Assembly (NCBI GenBank): GCA_024687125.1
Contig: JAILFA010000057.1
Coordinates: 1 to 46,117, forward strand
DNA length: 46,117 nt
DNA from: Lachnospiraceae bacterium
Lineage (GTDB): Bacteria; Bacillota; Clostridia; Lachnospirales; Lachnospiraceae
Direction of reading: 5' to 3'
Each line of letters starts with the position of its first letter. Position 1 is the first letter of the stretch. Positions 23,883-33,789 of this stretch are shown here, piece after piece. The translations under genes were made by a program, and so were the position numbers. The notes beneath the pieces are model-generated. The model searched no databases and had not been told where the DNA came from. It saw only the letters and a list, made by a program, of their open reading frames with translations.

Positions 23883-26243
23883 TCACTCATCAAGAAAACC
23901 GCGCATCCGCATGTTCCTGCCGGCGTCGGAGATCTCGGCCGTCACCGCCCCCCGCTCCGCCGTGATGAATGAAGATATGCCACGCATGCGGATCCGCTCC
24001 AGGAGCTCTGCGTGCGGATGACCGTAGCGGTTGTTCCGCCCGCAGGAGATCACGGCGATCCGCGGCTTGACGCGTTCAAGAAACGATTCGCACGTCGTAA
24101 ATCTCGATCCGTGATGCGCGACCTTGAGCAGCGTCAGATCACGTGCAGTCCTGGGATTATCTCCGAGCAGGCGCATCAGCGCTTCTTCTCCGGCGCCCTC
24201 CAGATCTCCCGTGAACATCGCGGAGAACTGCCCATAGGTAAGATACAGGACGACTGAATGCTCGTTGGGTTCCTCACCGCTCAGATGCGCCGGCGGTCCC
24301 AGACAGACGATCGAAATGTCGCCGCGCAACAGTTCGTCTCCGGCCTTAAGAAAGGTGACCGGTATCTTCTTTTCCTGCGCAGCGTTGAGAAGCTTTCCGT
24401 AATTCTCCCCGCGCGACGAGGGATCCGTCAGAGGCAGGCAGAGCGCCCGGATCCGGATCGGCGAAGTCTCATCCTCCAGGATCTCTGTCAACCCGTTTAT
24501 GTGATCATCATCCTCATGCGTCAGGATCGCCGCGTCGATCGTCCGGATCCCCTCGTATTCCAGAAAAGGCTCCAGCACATAGCCGCCGACACCGGTACGC
24601 GAGGAGCTGCCGCCGTCGATCAGAAGATGCCTGCCTGCGCATGTCAGGACAATACCGTCACCCTGTCCCACATCCAGAAACGTGATCTTAAGCTCCGGAG
24701 AAGTTCGCAGCGACACAAGCAGCACGGCAAGAAACAGCCAGAGGACCGCCGCGCACGACAGCAGCCGGCTCATCTGACCCTTCAGCCGCTTCGTCTGCTC
24801 CTGTTCCCGTCTCCTCTGCCCCTTCGCCCGCTTCTTCTGTCCCTGCGCCTGCTTCTTCACCGCCTTTTCGCGCTCGCGCACGAAGTATACCGCAGCCACA
24901 TATGCGGCAAGCATCACGGTGTACAGGCCGATCTGCCAAGGCTGTGCGTGGCCGGTCACCCACACGGCACCCGGGAGAGCATTCTCAGCGCGGCACAGCA
25001 TCTGAAAGGCGGCGAGAAAGATATGGTCGATCCCGCCAGCCGCCTGGCCTGCCGGCGTACACAGCAGCCCGGCAAGCATGCACAGGATCCCGGCGCCAAC
25101 GACCACAGGCACGAGCGGAATGATCAGGATGTTCAGAAAAACCGAGTAGACAGAAAAAGTGTGAAACGAGAGCATATAGACCGGCAGTGTTGTCACGGAG
25201 ACAGATAAAGAAGAGAAAAGGCCGTCTGAAAGCTTCAGGACAGCGCCCATCCAGGGCGGGTCTCCCCGTGACGGAAAACGCTTCAGAAGCCGCGCAGGCG
25301 TCAGAGCCGGTCTCACCACGGCGACCGCGAGCACCGCAAGGAAGGAGAGCAGGAAACCGCTGTACAGAAGATACAGCGGCTGCTCGACCACCAGCAGGAC
25401 TGCCGCCAGTGCCAGAGCCGTCAGGATATCGTAGCACCTGCCGGTCATCATCGCCAGGAGGCGCATCAGGAACATGATCAGCGCACGCGTCGCGGGGCTC
25501 GTCTGCCCGCAGATCTCCCCGTAGCAGAGCATCACCAGGACGCTGATTCCGGCGGATATGCTCCTTTTGATCCGAAGACGGACCAGAATGCCGAAGATCC
25601 CCATTCCGATCAGAGAGATGTGCAGGCCGCTGATCGCAAGGATATGGATGATCCCGCTCCTCTGATAGAGTTCTTTGATCTCCGGGTCCATTCCGGATTT
25701 GTCCCCGAGAAGCATGGCGCGCAGGATCCCGGCATCCTCTGCGTCAAGACAGGCATCCAGGGACGCGGCAAAGCGCTCTCTGAGGCGCGACAGCATTTCG
25801 CGCGGCATGTCGCACCTGCCGTCGGACGCGAGGATCCCGGTCCCGGTCAGTCTCCCCGAGATCCCCTGTACCCGGTAATAAAACAGAGAATCGAACTCTC
25901 CCGGGTTCGTCGGCTCCGAAAAAGCGCGGAACGTCCCGGATACGCGGACAGTCTCACCGACGCACACCTCTTTTTCTCCCTCCGGGACGTAGCACTGAAG
26001 TTCATAGTGCCCCCTGTCCGAAGAAACCTTCAGATAGAGGATCCTGCGGACGGTCCCGTCCGGTTTTTTCTGTGTCTCCCGGCGGATCACCCGGCCGGTC
26101 ACACACGCAGTCCCACCGTCATCACAGGGCACGGGATCCGGTCTGTCCGGCGTGATCCACAGCAGGACATACATGAGAATGATGAACAAAAGACAGCCCA
26201 GCGCCAGCGGACGGCGCGGCCTGTAAGCCATGAGGTTTTTCAT
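23883..26243 (-). CDS. comEC: DNA-uptake channel ComEC/Rec2
   Basis: The 786-aa protein is the competence channel that passes single-stranded DNA through the membrane. In order: an N-terminal span, a DUF4131-like beta domain (about 40-145), the Competence domain of about ten spans with HILAISGLHISLIGMG (about 200-215), and a C-terminal metallo-beta-lactamase domain with ILTHEDDDHINGL, VAHHGSRFTT and SCGRNNRYGHPHAE. Odd: a highly basic, Gln/Lys/Arg-rich stretch around residues 455-490 (KKQAQGQKKRAKGQRRR) between the last spans, probably a cytoplasmic loop. It is full length for the family. comEA lies 6 kb upstream in the same strand run. Confidence 0.95.
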   Translation of the reverse strand: MKNLMAYRPRRPLALGCLLFIILMYVLLWITPDRPDPVPCDDGGTACVTGRVIRRETQKKPDGTVRRILYLKVSSDRGHYELQCYVPEGEKEVCVGETVRVSGTFRAFSEPTNPGEFDSLFYYRVQGISGRLTGTGILASDGRCDMPREMLSRLRERFAASLDACLDAEDAGILRAMLLGDKSGMDPEIKELYQRSGIIHILAISGLHISLIGMGIFGILVRLRIKRSISAGISVLVMLCYGEICGQTSPATRALIMFLMRLLAMMTGRCYDILTALALAAVLLVVEQPLYLLYSGFLLSFLAVLAVAVVRPALTPARLLKRFPSRGDPPWMGAVLKLSDGLFSSLSVSVTTLPVYMLSFHTFSVYSVFLNILIIPLVPVVVGAGILCMLAGLLCTPAGQAAGGIDHIFLAAFQMLCRAENALPGAVWVTGHAQPWQIGLYTVMLAAYVAAVYFVREREKAVKKQAQGQKKRAKGQRRREQEQTKRLKGQMSRLLSCAAVLWLFLAVLLVSLRTSPELKITFLDVGQGDGIVLTCAGRHLLIDGGSSSRTGVGGYVLEPFLEYEGIRTIDAAILTHEDDDHINGLTEILEDETSPIRIRALCLPLTDPSSRGENYGKLLNAAQEKKIPVTFLKAGDELLRGDISIVCLGPPAHLSGEEPNEHSVVLYLTYGQFSAMFTGDLEGAGEEALMRLLGDNPRTARDLTLLKVAHHGSRFTTCESFLERVKPRIAVISCGRNNRYGHPHAELLERIRMRGISSFITAERGAVTAEISDAGRNMRMRGFLDE

Positions 26244-26315
26244 AGGACTCCCAGCGGGCGGGCCGGCATTCAGCCGATCCCGAAGAACGAAAAAAGAGAC
26301 GGTATTTCTGAACGG

Positions 26316-27287
26316 TTACGGTGTAGAAATGATATCCAGATTCCTCTGGTACATGTTGGAAAGCGACAGTGTCTCCATAAACAGCTGCGTTGTATCCCCG
26401 CGGATGGAGATCTGCACGCGCGTGACCTCCGGAAGCTCTGCCAGAGAATTGACGAGCGAATAAAGTGCCGTTTCCGGTGTGACATTGCCCGTCTGAACGA
26501 GCGCATTTTCATCGAGACTGACATAGCAGATCCCGTCACGGACCGAGATATTGACGATCCCTGTCTGCGGGTTCAGCGTCGGATAGATCTGCGGTTCACC
26601 GCCGTTGGTGATCGGGCCGCGGATCAGCTGCTCCACGATGAGCCTCTCCATCAGGACATTGCTGTTATAGACGACCGTGCGGTATACAGGGAGCAGGCTC
26701 GTGCCCTCGGCATCGGCAAAAAACAGTGTGAGCTGCGCCTTTTCATAAGTGTTGATCTCGCGTCCTGCATTAAAGATGAACTGGTCTGCCGTCATGGTTC
26801 CGATGACCTCACCGCCGGCATTCGCGAGCGGCATGCCTTTCACCGTGAAGACAACATTATCGACCTGCGGCATCTGGCAGAATGTGCGCACGATCGCCGC
26901 GCGCAGCAGCGTCTCCGTAACCTTGTCCACGTTGGAGTAGGTATCGGCAAAATCGAGCGTCAGCAGATTCTGTGAGAGCGTATACGAAGTGACCTGCACC
27001 GCCCCGGAGATCGGTGCCTCGTACTCGAGCATCTCCGGTGTTTTTGAAAGTTCCCCGATCAGCTCCTCGATCAGTGCATCGGGATCATCTTCAGACGCCG
27101 AGATCTCATGACCCGCGGCGATGATCTCTGTCTCATCATTGCTCAGATAATAGATCTCGTAGTGCCCTTCCTGCAGTTCGCCCTGTTCGCTCTGTTCACT
27201 CTTCCCGCAGGAAGTCAGACACAGTGCCATGAGCAGAACCCCTATAGCCGTCAGATACTGACGGGATCTGTATGTTCTCCCTCTCAT
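26316..27287 (-). CDS. GerMN-domain lipoprotein
   Basis: 323 aa with a lipobox (LMALCLTSC) at about residues 19-27, so it is anchored to the outer face of the membrane. Two GerMN domains follow: GAVQVTSYTLSQNLLTLDFADTY (first, about 95-190) and GIVNISVRDGICYVSLDEN (second, about 230-300). GerMN proteins are spore-germination or cell-envelope lipoproteins. The ATG overlaps the histidine kinase stop by 4 nt (ATGA), so it is translationally coupled to the two-component pair and probably serves its signal or output at the envelope. Confidence 0.92.
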   Translation of the reverse strand: MRGRTYRSRQYLTAIGVLLMALCLTSCGKSEQSEQGELQEGHYEIYYLSNDETEIIAAGHEISASEDDPDALIEELIGELSKTPEMLEYEAPISGAVQVTSYTLSQNLLTLDFADTYSNVDKVTETLLRAAIVRTFCQMPQVDNVVFTVKGMPLANAGGEVIGTMTADQFIFNAGREINTYEKAQLTLFFADAEGTSLLPVYRTVVYNSNVLMERLIVEQLIRGPITNGGEPQIYPTLNPQTGIVNISVRDGICYVSLDENALVQTGNVTPETALYSLVNSLAELPEVTRVQISIRGDTTQLFMETLSLSNMYQRNLDIISTP

Positions 27288-28771
27288 GTCTTGTCCTCTT
27301 TTCCGGCGAGGTGGATCAGCGGGATCCGGACCGTGAACACGGTCCCTTCCTCTTCGCGGCTCCTGACATCGATCGAACCGCGGTGCATCAGGACAGCGGT
27401 CCTCGTGATGGCCAGGCCCAGACCGGTCCCTCCGATCTCCCGCGAACGCGATTTGTCCACGCGGTAAAAGCGCTCATAGATGTGCTCCATGGAATCCTCC
27501 GGGATCCCCACGCCGGAATCACTCACCTCAAGCGTGAAATACTGATGGTCCGCGTCCAGTGTCACATGCACCCAGCCGTGCTCCTTATTGTACTTGATCG
27601 CGTTCTCGACAAGATTCGTGATGACCATGCTCATCTTGATCTCATCGATCTCCGCCGTCACCTGCCTCGCGGATTCAAAGGTCAGTTCGACATCCATCCT
27701 GCGCGCGAGCGGCCGCAGACGCTTCATGACATTTTCCGTCAGCAGATTGACATCCACCTGAGAGATTCCGAGCGCGGAAACCTGCTTGTCCATCTTGACG
27801 AGTTCGAGCAGATCATTGATGATCTGGTTTTCACGGTCGATCTCCTTGGTGATATCCGTCATGAAATCCCGGTACAGCTCGACGGGCACATCGCCCTGCG
27901 CTGTCAGCGAATCCGCGAGCACCTTGATCGATGTCATCGGTGTTTTCAGTTCGTGGGACACGTTGGCGACAAAGGCCTGACGGGAATCATCCAGTGCTTT
28001 TTCCCTGAGGAGCAGCTGGTTGAACGCGTTTGAGATATGCTCTGTCTCCATATAGGCGTTCTCACGGATCGGCTGGTTGGTATATCCCGCCTTGACATCG
28101 TTGATCGCCCTGGTGATGCGGTTAAACGGGCGGGTCACCAGATCGGCGATCAGCACGGAAAGGCCGAACAGCACCGCCAGGATGATGATCTCGATGATCA
28201 TGGCCTTTCGCTGCAGGATGCGCAGCGTATTGGTGATCGGCTCCGTGGAGATGCTGATCAGCATGACGCCTCGTACGACCTGGTCCTGTGATACCGCTCT
28301 GGTGACATCTCCGCCTTCCAGGGATTTGGTCTCCATGATCGGTGTTGTCATCTCGATATAGCCGTTCTGACGGTCATAGCGTGAGGTAGCCCCCGCGTCG
28401 CCCTTTTTCAGGCACTGTATGACCTCTCGGGAAATGATGGTCTTGCCCTCCGCGATCCCGTAGGTATCCCGGACGATCCGCAGGGAATCGTCGATGATCA
28501 GTACACGTCCGTCATACAGACTGGAAAGCATGTCCAGCTCCCCGGAGATCGTTCCCGAGTTCGGGTCCTGCAGATAATTGTTGGTGATCAGGTGATTGGC
28601 GAGGATGCGCATCTGTGTCTTCGCCTCAAGCGTGTTGACGTTGACGGCACGTTCCTCATAGTTGGTGAGTGTGGCATACAGAATGATCACACTGGACAGA
28701 ATGCCTGTGATAAAAATGGCGAGAAAGATCCGGGTTCTGAGACTCCGGAACAGATAGCGCAGGATCTTCAT
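27284..28771 (-). CDS. Sensor histidine kinase (PhoR/WalK-like)
   Basis: The start is the ATG at 28771, which overlaps the response regulator stop by 4 nt; an earlier in-frame start is less likely. 495 aa: first span (residues 13-35), extracytoplasmic sensor (about 36-175), second span (TM2 about 190-212), HAMP, a HisKA helix with FVANVSHELKTPM (phospho-His), and the ATPase boxes NLVENAIKYNKEHG, DSGVGIPEDSMEHIYERF and GGTGLGLAITR. The operon order (regulator, kinase, GerMN lipoprotein) is typical of Clostridia and suggests cell-envelope sensing. Confidence 0.95.
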   Translation of the reverse strand: MKILRYLFRSLRTRIFLAIFITGILSSVIILYATLTNYEERAVNVNTLEAKTQMRILANHLITNNYLQDPNSGTISGELDMLSSLYDGRVLIIDDSLRIVRDTYGIAEGKTIISREVIQCLKKGDAGATSRYDRQNGYIEMTTPIMETKSLEGGDVTRAVSQDQVVRGVMLISISTEPITNTLRILQRKAMIIEIIILAVLFGLSVLIADLVTRPFNRITRAINDVKAGYTNQPIRENAYMETEHISNAFNQLLLREKALDDSRQAFVANVSHELKTPMTSIKVLADSLTAQGDVPVELYRDFMTDITKEIDRENQIINDLLELVKMDKQVSALGISQVDVNLLTENVMKRLRPLARRMDVELTFESARQVTAEIDEIKMSMVITNLVENAIKYNKEHGWVHVTLDADHQYFTLEVSDSGVGIPEDSMEHIYERFYRVDKSRSREIGGTGLGLAITRTAVLMHRGSIDVRSREEEGTVFTVRIPLIHLAGKEDKT

Positions 28772-29457
28772 GGCTGGAAGTAATAGCCGGACCCCCACCT
28801 GGTCTTGACATAGCGCGGTTCACCGGGATGCTCCTCGAGCTTCTCACGCAGACGCCGCACATGGACATCGACAGTCCTGGCATCTCCCGGATAGTCCTGT
28901 CCCCAGACCTCGTCAAGCAGCTGATCCCGGCTGTATACCCTGCCCGGAGATTTCGCGAGAAAAGAAAGAACCTCGAATTCCTTGCCGGTGAGGTTGACCT
29001 CCCTGCCGGCGACAAATACCCGGCGGGATTCCTCTTCGATCGTCAGATCGCCGACATCGCGCTTTTGCTGTTCAGGCTGCGCAGCCTGCGGTTTGGAGGT
29101 CCTGCGCATGATCGCTTTGATCCTGGCTTTGACCTCCAGGATGTTGAAAGGCTTGGTGATATAATCATCCGCCCCGTATTCCAGGCCGAGGATCTTGTCC
29201 ATATCGTCGCCCTTGGCAGTCAGCATGACAACAGGAACATCGGAAAACTCGCGGATCTCCCGGCAGACATCAAAGCCGCCGAGCTTGGGGAGCATGACAT
29301 CGAGAAGTACGATGTCATACGTATTGTTTCTGGCGAACTCCAGTGCTTCCTCGCCATCGTAGGCACAGTCCACTTCCAGTCCGTCCTGTTCGAGACTGTA
29401 CTTGATCCCCTTGACGATCGCACGTTCGTCATCCACTACCAATGCACGTTTTGCCAT
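28768..29457 (-). CDS. OmpR/PhoB-family response regulator
   Basis: 229 aa. Receiver domain (1-120): VDDERAIVKG, the phosphorylated Asp in YDIVLLDVMLP, VVMLTAKGDD with Thr, and DDYITKPF with Lys. The winged-helix DNA-binding domain (130-229) has LTGKEFEVLSFLAKSPGRV and VDVHVRRLREKLEEHPGEPRYV. GAGGACAGAA precedes the ATG. It is the partner of the kinase immediately downstream. Confidence 0.96.
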   Translation of the reverse strand: MAKRALVVDDERAIVKGIKYSLEQDGLEVDCAYDGEEALEFARNNTYDIVLLDVMLPKLGGFDVCREIREFSDVPVVMLTAKGDDMDKILGLEYGADDYITKPFNILEVKARIKAIMRRTSKPQAAQPEQQKRDVGDLTIEEESRRVFVAGREVNLTGKEFEVLSFLAKSPGRVYSRDQLLDEVWGQDYPGDARTVDVHVRRLREKLEEHPGEPRYVKTRWGSGYYFQP

Positions 29458-29472
29458 TTCTGTCCTCGTTCG

Positions 29473-30144
29473 CTAAACCGTGATATCATCCTTGATCTTT
29501 GAAAATATCTTTTCCTTGATACCGGGCACCTTCATGATGTCTTCAATGACCTTGAATCCGCCGTTCTGCTCGCGGTACGCGATGATCTTTGCCGCGGTGC
29601 CTGGTCCGACTCCGTTGAGCCTGCACAGTGTCTTTTCATCCGCAGTATTGATATTGATCCTGTCGCTGGCGGATGCAGCACTGTCTCCTGAGGTGCTGAC
29701 GGTCCCGCCGTCGATGTATGCCGTCCCGGCCCCCGCACTGCCCGCGCCCTCTGCGAGAGCACTGCTTTCCTCCTGTGTCGGGATCCTGAGCCGTATGCCG
29801 TCTGTCAGGATCTGCGCCTGATTCACAGCCGCGGTGTCGGCATCCTCGGAAAACCCGCCTGCTGCCGATACCGCCTCATAAACACGGCAGCCCGCGGGAA
29901 GTGTATACACACCCTCGTTTCTGACAGCGCCGCAGACATGAATCACAACCGTTTCGGGAACCGCCGGCTCTTCCTGCGGTGCCGCCTGCGGCTGTTCCGA
30001 AACGACGGGTTCTTTTTCGGAAATCTCTTCTTTCTCCGTCACATCTGCGGCAAGAACGATCTCAGAACCGGCGGAACCTTCTGCACAGCCCGAAAAGATA
30101 AGGCAGTACAGACAGAAAGAAAAAACAAACCATACTTTACGCAC
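29473..30144 (-). CDS. comEA: ComEA-type DNA-binding protein (lipoprotein)
   Basis: The start is placed at the GTG at 30144, 5 nt after AAAGGAGG, within a longer frame that begins at 30171. The 223-aa protein has a lipoprotein-like N terminus (CLYCLIFSGC), an acidic linker, an SLBB domain (IHVCGAVRNEGVYTLPAG, about 75-130) and two helix-hairpin-helix motifs at the C terminus (INTADEKTLCRLNGVGPGTA). ComEA binds incoming double-stranded DNA and hands it to ComEC. A lipid anchor in place of a transmembrane helix is somewhat unusual. Confidence 0.92.
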   Translation of the reverse strand: MRKVWFVFSFCLYCLIFSGCAEGSAGSEIVLAADVTEKEEISEKEPVVSEQPQAAPQEEPAVPETVVIHVCGAVRNEGVYTLPAGCRVYEAVSAAGGFSEDADTAAVNQAQILTDGIRLRIPTQEESSALAEGAGSAGAGTAYIDGGTVSTSGDSAASASDRININTADEKTLCRLNGVGPGTAAKIIAYREQNGGFKVIEDIMKVPGIKEKIFSKIKDDITV

Positions 30145-30183
30145 ACTTTCCTCCTTTCCGGAGGAACCCATCGGTGCATTTTC

Positions 30184-30213
30184 ATTCTAATACCACGACG
30201 CGCCCGGTTTCAA
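30184..30213 (-). promoter_or_regulatory. Candidate promoter of the comEA-two-component run
   Basis: On the minus strand TTGAAA (30208-30213) and TAGAAT (30184-30189) have an 18-bp spacer. It overlaps the end of the solute-binding gene. Confidence 0.4.
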
Positions 30214-30223
30214 GTGGTTTTTG

Positions 30224-31654
30224 TCAGTCCTCCGGAAGATCGGCGGAAATGGAGATCTGCTCCGGCGTTTCTATGGGATCCACCGTGACAGGTGTCCCGC
30301 GGATCTGCGACAGCAGCACCTCCGCAACCTGCCGCATCGTCTCATTGACATCCGCGCCGTTCCATATATCCGTGTAGGCAACCTCGAGCCGGACCCAGAA
30401 ATTGCTGGTCGCGATCATCTTGGGCATGGACACGGAATGCCCATACCCCGACACATAAGCCTGCATCATCTCGCTCACGAGCGGATCATCGCCGAAATCC
30501 GCACGGTACTTGGCCGCCATCTTGCCTGCTCTGGTATACAGCTCATCCGTTCCGTCATCCAGCAGGAAGCGCGCGAAGCGGTTTGCTGCCTCGGCATGGG
30601 AGGAAAAGCCGTTGATCACGATGCAGTTTGTCACAGAGAGGGCACGCGTATCCAGATCATCGGTCAGCTTCATCAGCTCCATGGTCCCGAAGGTGTAGGG
30701 ACACTCTTCGGAAGAGACCGCCTGGGCGATCCGGCGGACAGCATCCGTTGTGGCGATCGTGAAGACCGTCCTGCCCTCCAGAAGATCCGTGAGGACCTTG
30801 TCGCTGTTCAGTTCATCCGGGTCCGCGGCAAAGAACTGGCCCATCTGCTGAAAGATATCCATGCAGACCAGGGTCCGCTCATTGTACAGGTCAAAGCTGT
30901 CCGGATCATCTCCGTCCGGTCCGCCGACGTTGATCGCGTCCCCCGCAAAGAAATAATCCGTAAAAAGATCGCTGATATCAAACTCAAAGACGGCTTCGAC
31001 CTGCTCCGGCGCATTGTAATGCCCGGCAAAATCGAGCAGATCCGTCAGCGTCTCGGGAAGGGATGCGGCGACACGTTTCTCGATGAGCTCAGCGTCATCC
31101 GGATCCTCCTGATCTTCGACCGCGTGGAGCTTAGCCGCGTCCTCGAGATAGGTCCTGTTGTAGAGCAGTGCGACCGTCTCGGCGTAAAATGGATAGGCGA
31201 TCTTTTTTCCGCGCCAGCTAACAGCGGAAAGCGCGGCATCACAGTAGTGTTCACCGCGCAGAATATCCTCGGCGTGCTCCACCTCGGCAGCGAGCCCCGC
31301 GAGTGCCGCTTTTTCCAGATTGTCATGGGTTGTGATATAGAGATCGGGGAAATCGCCGTCATTTGCGGATGCGGCGCCGATCTCCTCAAGAAAGCCAAGA
31401 CCGTCCTTCTCCACAGGGATCACACGGACATCCTCGGAGGCGTCATTAAAGCGCGCCGCCTCACGATTGAGATAATCCGTCAGAGCGTCATCCGTGTACC
31501 ACAGGATCAGCGTTGTCTTGGAGAGTGAAGGCTGCAGGTCCGACTCTTCTTCCTCTTCCCCCCTGAGCTCCAGCCCTGGGATCCCTGTGACAGAAAAGAT
31601 AACGCCGGCGAGCATCATCAGGACCAGGAAAAAGGAAAAGAAACGTTTTGCCAT
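30224..31654 (-). CDS. Extracellular solute-binding protein, family 1-like
   Basis: 476 aa with an N-terminal membrane/signal segment (FFSFFLVLMMLAGVIFSV) without a lipobox Cys, then the bilobal binding-protein pattern: TLILWYTDDALTDYLN, FPDLYITTHDNLEKAALAG, GKKIAYPFYAETVALLYNRT and VTNCIVINGFSSHAEAANRFARF. These normally deliver sugars or oligosaccharides to an ABC permease; no permease or ATPase gene is here. It starts 13 bp after argD, with little ribosome site (translation coupling likely). It could be an orphan receptor or a partner of a permease elsewhere. Confidence 0.85.
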   Translation of the reverse strand: MAKRFFSFFLVLMMLAGVIFSVTGIPGLELRGEEEEESDLQPSLSKTTLILWYTDDALTDYLNREAARFNDASEDVRVIPVEKDGLGFLEEIGAASANDGDFPDLYITTHDNLEKAALAGLAAEVEHAEDILRGEHYCDAALSAVSWRGKKIAYPFYAETVALLYNRTYLEDAAKLHAVEDQEDPDDAELIEKRVAASLPETLTDLLDFAGHYNAPEQVEAVFEFDISDLFTDYFFAGDAINVGGPDGDDPDSFDLYNERTLVCMDIFQQMGQFFAADPDELNSDKVLTDLLEGRTVFTIATTDAVRRIAQAVSSEECPYTFGTMELMKLTDDLDTRALSVTNCIVINGFSSHAEAANRFARFLLDDGTDELYTRAGKMAAKYRADFGDDPLVSEMMQAYVSGYGHSVSMPKMIATSNFWVRLEVAYTDIWNGADVNETMRQVAEVLLSQIRGTPVTVDPIETPEQISISADLPED

Positions 31655-31667
31655 CCGAAATAACCCG

Positions 31668-32861
31668 TCAGTCGAGCGAAGCCTTCAGAATATCCATCAT
31701 CTCGTCCACTTCGCTCCTGCCGATCACGAGCGGAGGCAGGAATCTGAGGACGTTTGCGCCGGCGTTGATCAGTACCAGCCCCTTATCCAGCGCGCGGTTT
31801 AAGATATCCCCGACGGGATGGGTGAACTCGAGTCCCTGCATCAGGCCGATACCGCGCCGCTCTTTGATATCGTCCCGTTTTTCCGCCAGGGTGTCGAGAA
31901 GCTCCGTCAGATACGGAGCGATCATATTCACATGATCCAGGATCTTCTCTTCTTCGTAGATGGAGAGGACCTCCGAAATCGCCGCACAGGCCAGCGGGTT
32001 GCCGCCGTAGGTGGTCCCGTGATCGCCCGCGGCAAGGGAGCGATCTGCCGCTTTCCCCTGCAGGAGGAACGCGCCCACAGGAACGCCGCAGCCGAGAGCC
32101 TTGGCGGTGGTCATGATATCCGGACGCACGTCGTAGCCCTGCCAGGCATACATGGTGCCTGTCCGGCCCATACCGCACTGGATCTCATCCAGGATCAGCA
32201 GGATATCCTTCTCATCGCAGATCCTGCGGATCTCCTTGATAAATGCCGGATCCGCGGGATGGATCCCGCCTTCTCCCTGTACGGTCTCCATGATGATCGC
32301 ACAGGTCTTATCCGTAAGAAGCGCCTTCACACTTTCGATATCGTTGTATTTTGCGAAACGGACCCCGCCGATCAGCGGCTCAAACGGATCGCGGTATTTC
32401 TTTGTCCCTGTGACGGACAGAGCGCCCATGGTCCTCCCGTGAAAGGAGCCCTCCATGGCGATGATCTCATGATCGGCCACTCCATCGCGCAGATACGCGT
32501 ATTTCCGCGCCGCCTTCAGAGCACCTTCCACGGCCTCCGCACCGCTGTTTGTGAAAAACACGCGGTCCATGCCGCTTATCGCCTTGAGCTTGCGGGCAGC
32601 GTCGATCGCCGGTTCGTTGTAGAAATAGTTCGAGGTATGCAGAAGCTTGTCCACCTGTGCCTTCACCGCGTTTTTATAGCGTGTGCTGCCGTGCCCCAGC
32701 GCAAAGACGCCGATGCCGGAAAAGAAATCCAGATAGCGCTTGCCGTCGGTATCATACAGGCTCATTCCTTCCGCATGGTCGAATACGACAGGAAAGCGGT
32801 TATAGGTGTGCAGAAGATCCTGCTCCGCCTGGGTGATCTGCTGCTGCATTTTTTCGCTCAT
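31668..32861 (-). CDS. argD: Acetylornithine aminotransferase
   Basis: 397-aa PLP class-III aminotransferase. It converts N-acetylglutamate semialdehyde to N-acetylornithine. Motifs: [61 protein letters not shown], and the cofactor Lys in [15 protein letters not shown] (about residue 250). The ATG overlaps the argB stop by 4 nt. Confidence 0.96.
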   Translation of the reverse strand: MSEKMQQQITQAEQDLLHTYNRFPVVFDHAEGMSLYDTDGKRYLDFFSGIGVFALGHGSTRYKNAVKAQVDKLLHTSNYFYNEPAIDAARKLKAISGMDRVFFTNSGAEAVEGALKAARKYAYLRDGVADHEIIAMEGSFHGRTMGALSVTGTKKYRDPFEPLIGGVRFAKYNDIESVKALLTDKTCAIIMETVQGEGGIHPADPAFIKEIRRICDEKDILLILDEIQCGMGRTGTMYAWQGYDVRPDIMTTAKALGCGVPVGAFLLQGKAADRSLAAGDHGTTYGGNPLACAAISEVLSIYEEEKILDHVNMIAPYLTELLDTLAEKRDDIKERRGIGLMQGLEFTHPVGDILNRALDKGLVLINAGANVLRFLPPLVIGRSEVDEMMDILKASLD

Positions 32862-33754
32862 TCCTTTTCCCCCTCCTCATCGTCATCCTTCATGAACATA
32901 GTCCCGATGCCGTGCTTGGTAAAGATCTCGATCAGCAGGCAGTGCGGGATCCGGCCGTCAAGGATATGGACGCGGTTGACACCGTTGCGGATCGCGCCCA
33001 CGCAGCCGGCGAGCTTGGGCAGCATCCCCCCGCCGATATGGCCGCCCTCGATCAGCTGGTCCGCCTCGGAGACTGTCAGAAGGGAAATAAAGCTGCTCTT
33101 GTCATTGATATCCCTGTACAGGCCTTCCACATCCGTCAGAAAGGCCAGCTTGTCGGCACCTACCGCTGCCGCGATCGCGCAGGCGGCATCGTCCGCGTTG
33201 ATATTATATGTGTCATACGAATCGTCCAGACCGACCGGTGCAACGATCGGCAGGTAATCCTTTTCAAGCAGATCAAAAAGAACCTTGGGCTCCACGCGCT
33301 CGATCTCGCCCACATAACCGATATCCCGGCCGTCGGAAAAGCGCTTATGCACCCTCAGAAGCCCCGAGTCCTTGCCGCTGATGCCCACTGCCTTGACGCC
33401 AAGCTCCTGTACCATGGTGACCAGCTGTTTGTTCACACGGGAGAGCACCATTTCGGCGATCTCCATCGTTTCAGCGTCCGTCACTCTCAGGCCCCCGACA
33501 AACTCAGCTTCCTTGCCGACCTTGCTGACCCAGCTGCTGATCGCCTTGCCGCCGCCGTGCACGATGATCGGCTTGAACCCGACGAGCTTGAGCAGGGTCA
33601 CGTCCTTGATGACGTTTCTCTGGAGCTCCTCATTGCTCATGGCGCTGCCGCCGTACTTGACAACGATGATCTTGCGGTTGAACTTCTGGATGTAAGGAAG
33701 TGCTTCTACAAGCACCTCCGCCTTCTTGAGAACTTCCTGCATATCCTTTTCCAT
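32858..33754 (-). CDS. argB: Acetylglutamate kinase
   Basis: The ATG at 33754 follows GGGAGG and gives 298 aa; the frame extends upstream to 33772. An amino-acid-kinase fold with KYGGSAM (phosphate loop), [12 protein letters not shown] and [15 protein letters not shown]. It phosphorylates N-acetylglutamate, the second step of arginine synthesis. The N-terminal helix ([18 protein letters not shown]) before the catalytic core is the kind found in arginine-inhibited hexameric forms. It overlaps argD by 4 nt and lies 35 bp after argJ. Confidence 0.96.
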   Translation of the reverse strand: MEKDMQEVLKKAEVLVEALPYIQKFNRKIIVVKYGGSAMSNEELQRNVIKDVTLLKLVGFKPIIVHGGGKAISSWVSKVGKEAEFVGGLRVTDAETMEIAEMVLSRVNKQLVTMVQELGVKAVGISGKDSGLLRVHKRFSDGRDIGYVGEIERVEPKVLFDLLEKDYLPIVAPVGLDDSYDTYNINADDAACAIAAAVGADKLAFLTDVEGLYRDINDKSSFISLLTVSEADQLIEGGHIGGGMLPKLAGCVGAIRNGVNRVHILDGRIPHCLLIEIFTKHGIGTMFMKDDDEEGEKE

Positions 33755-33789
33755 ATTTCCTCCCAAGCGCATGCTTTCTCGATCCGACG

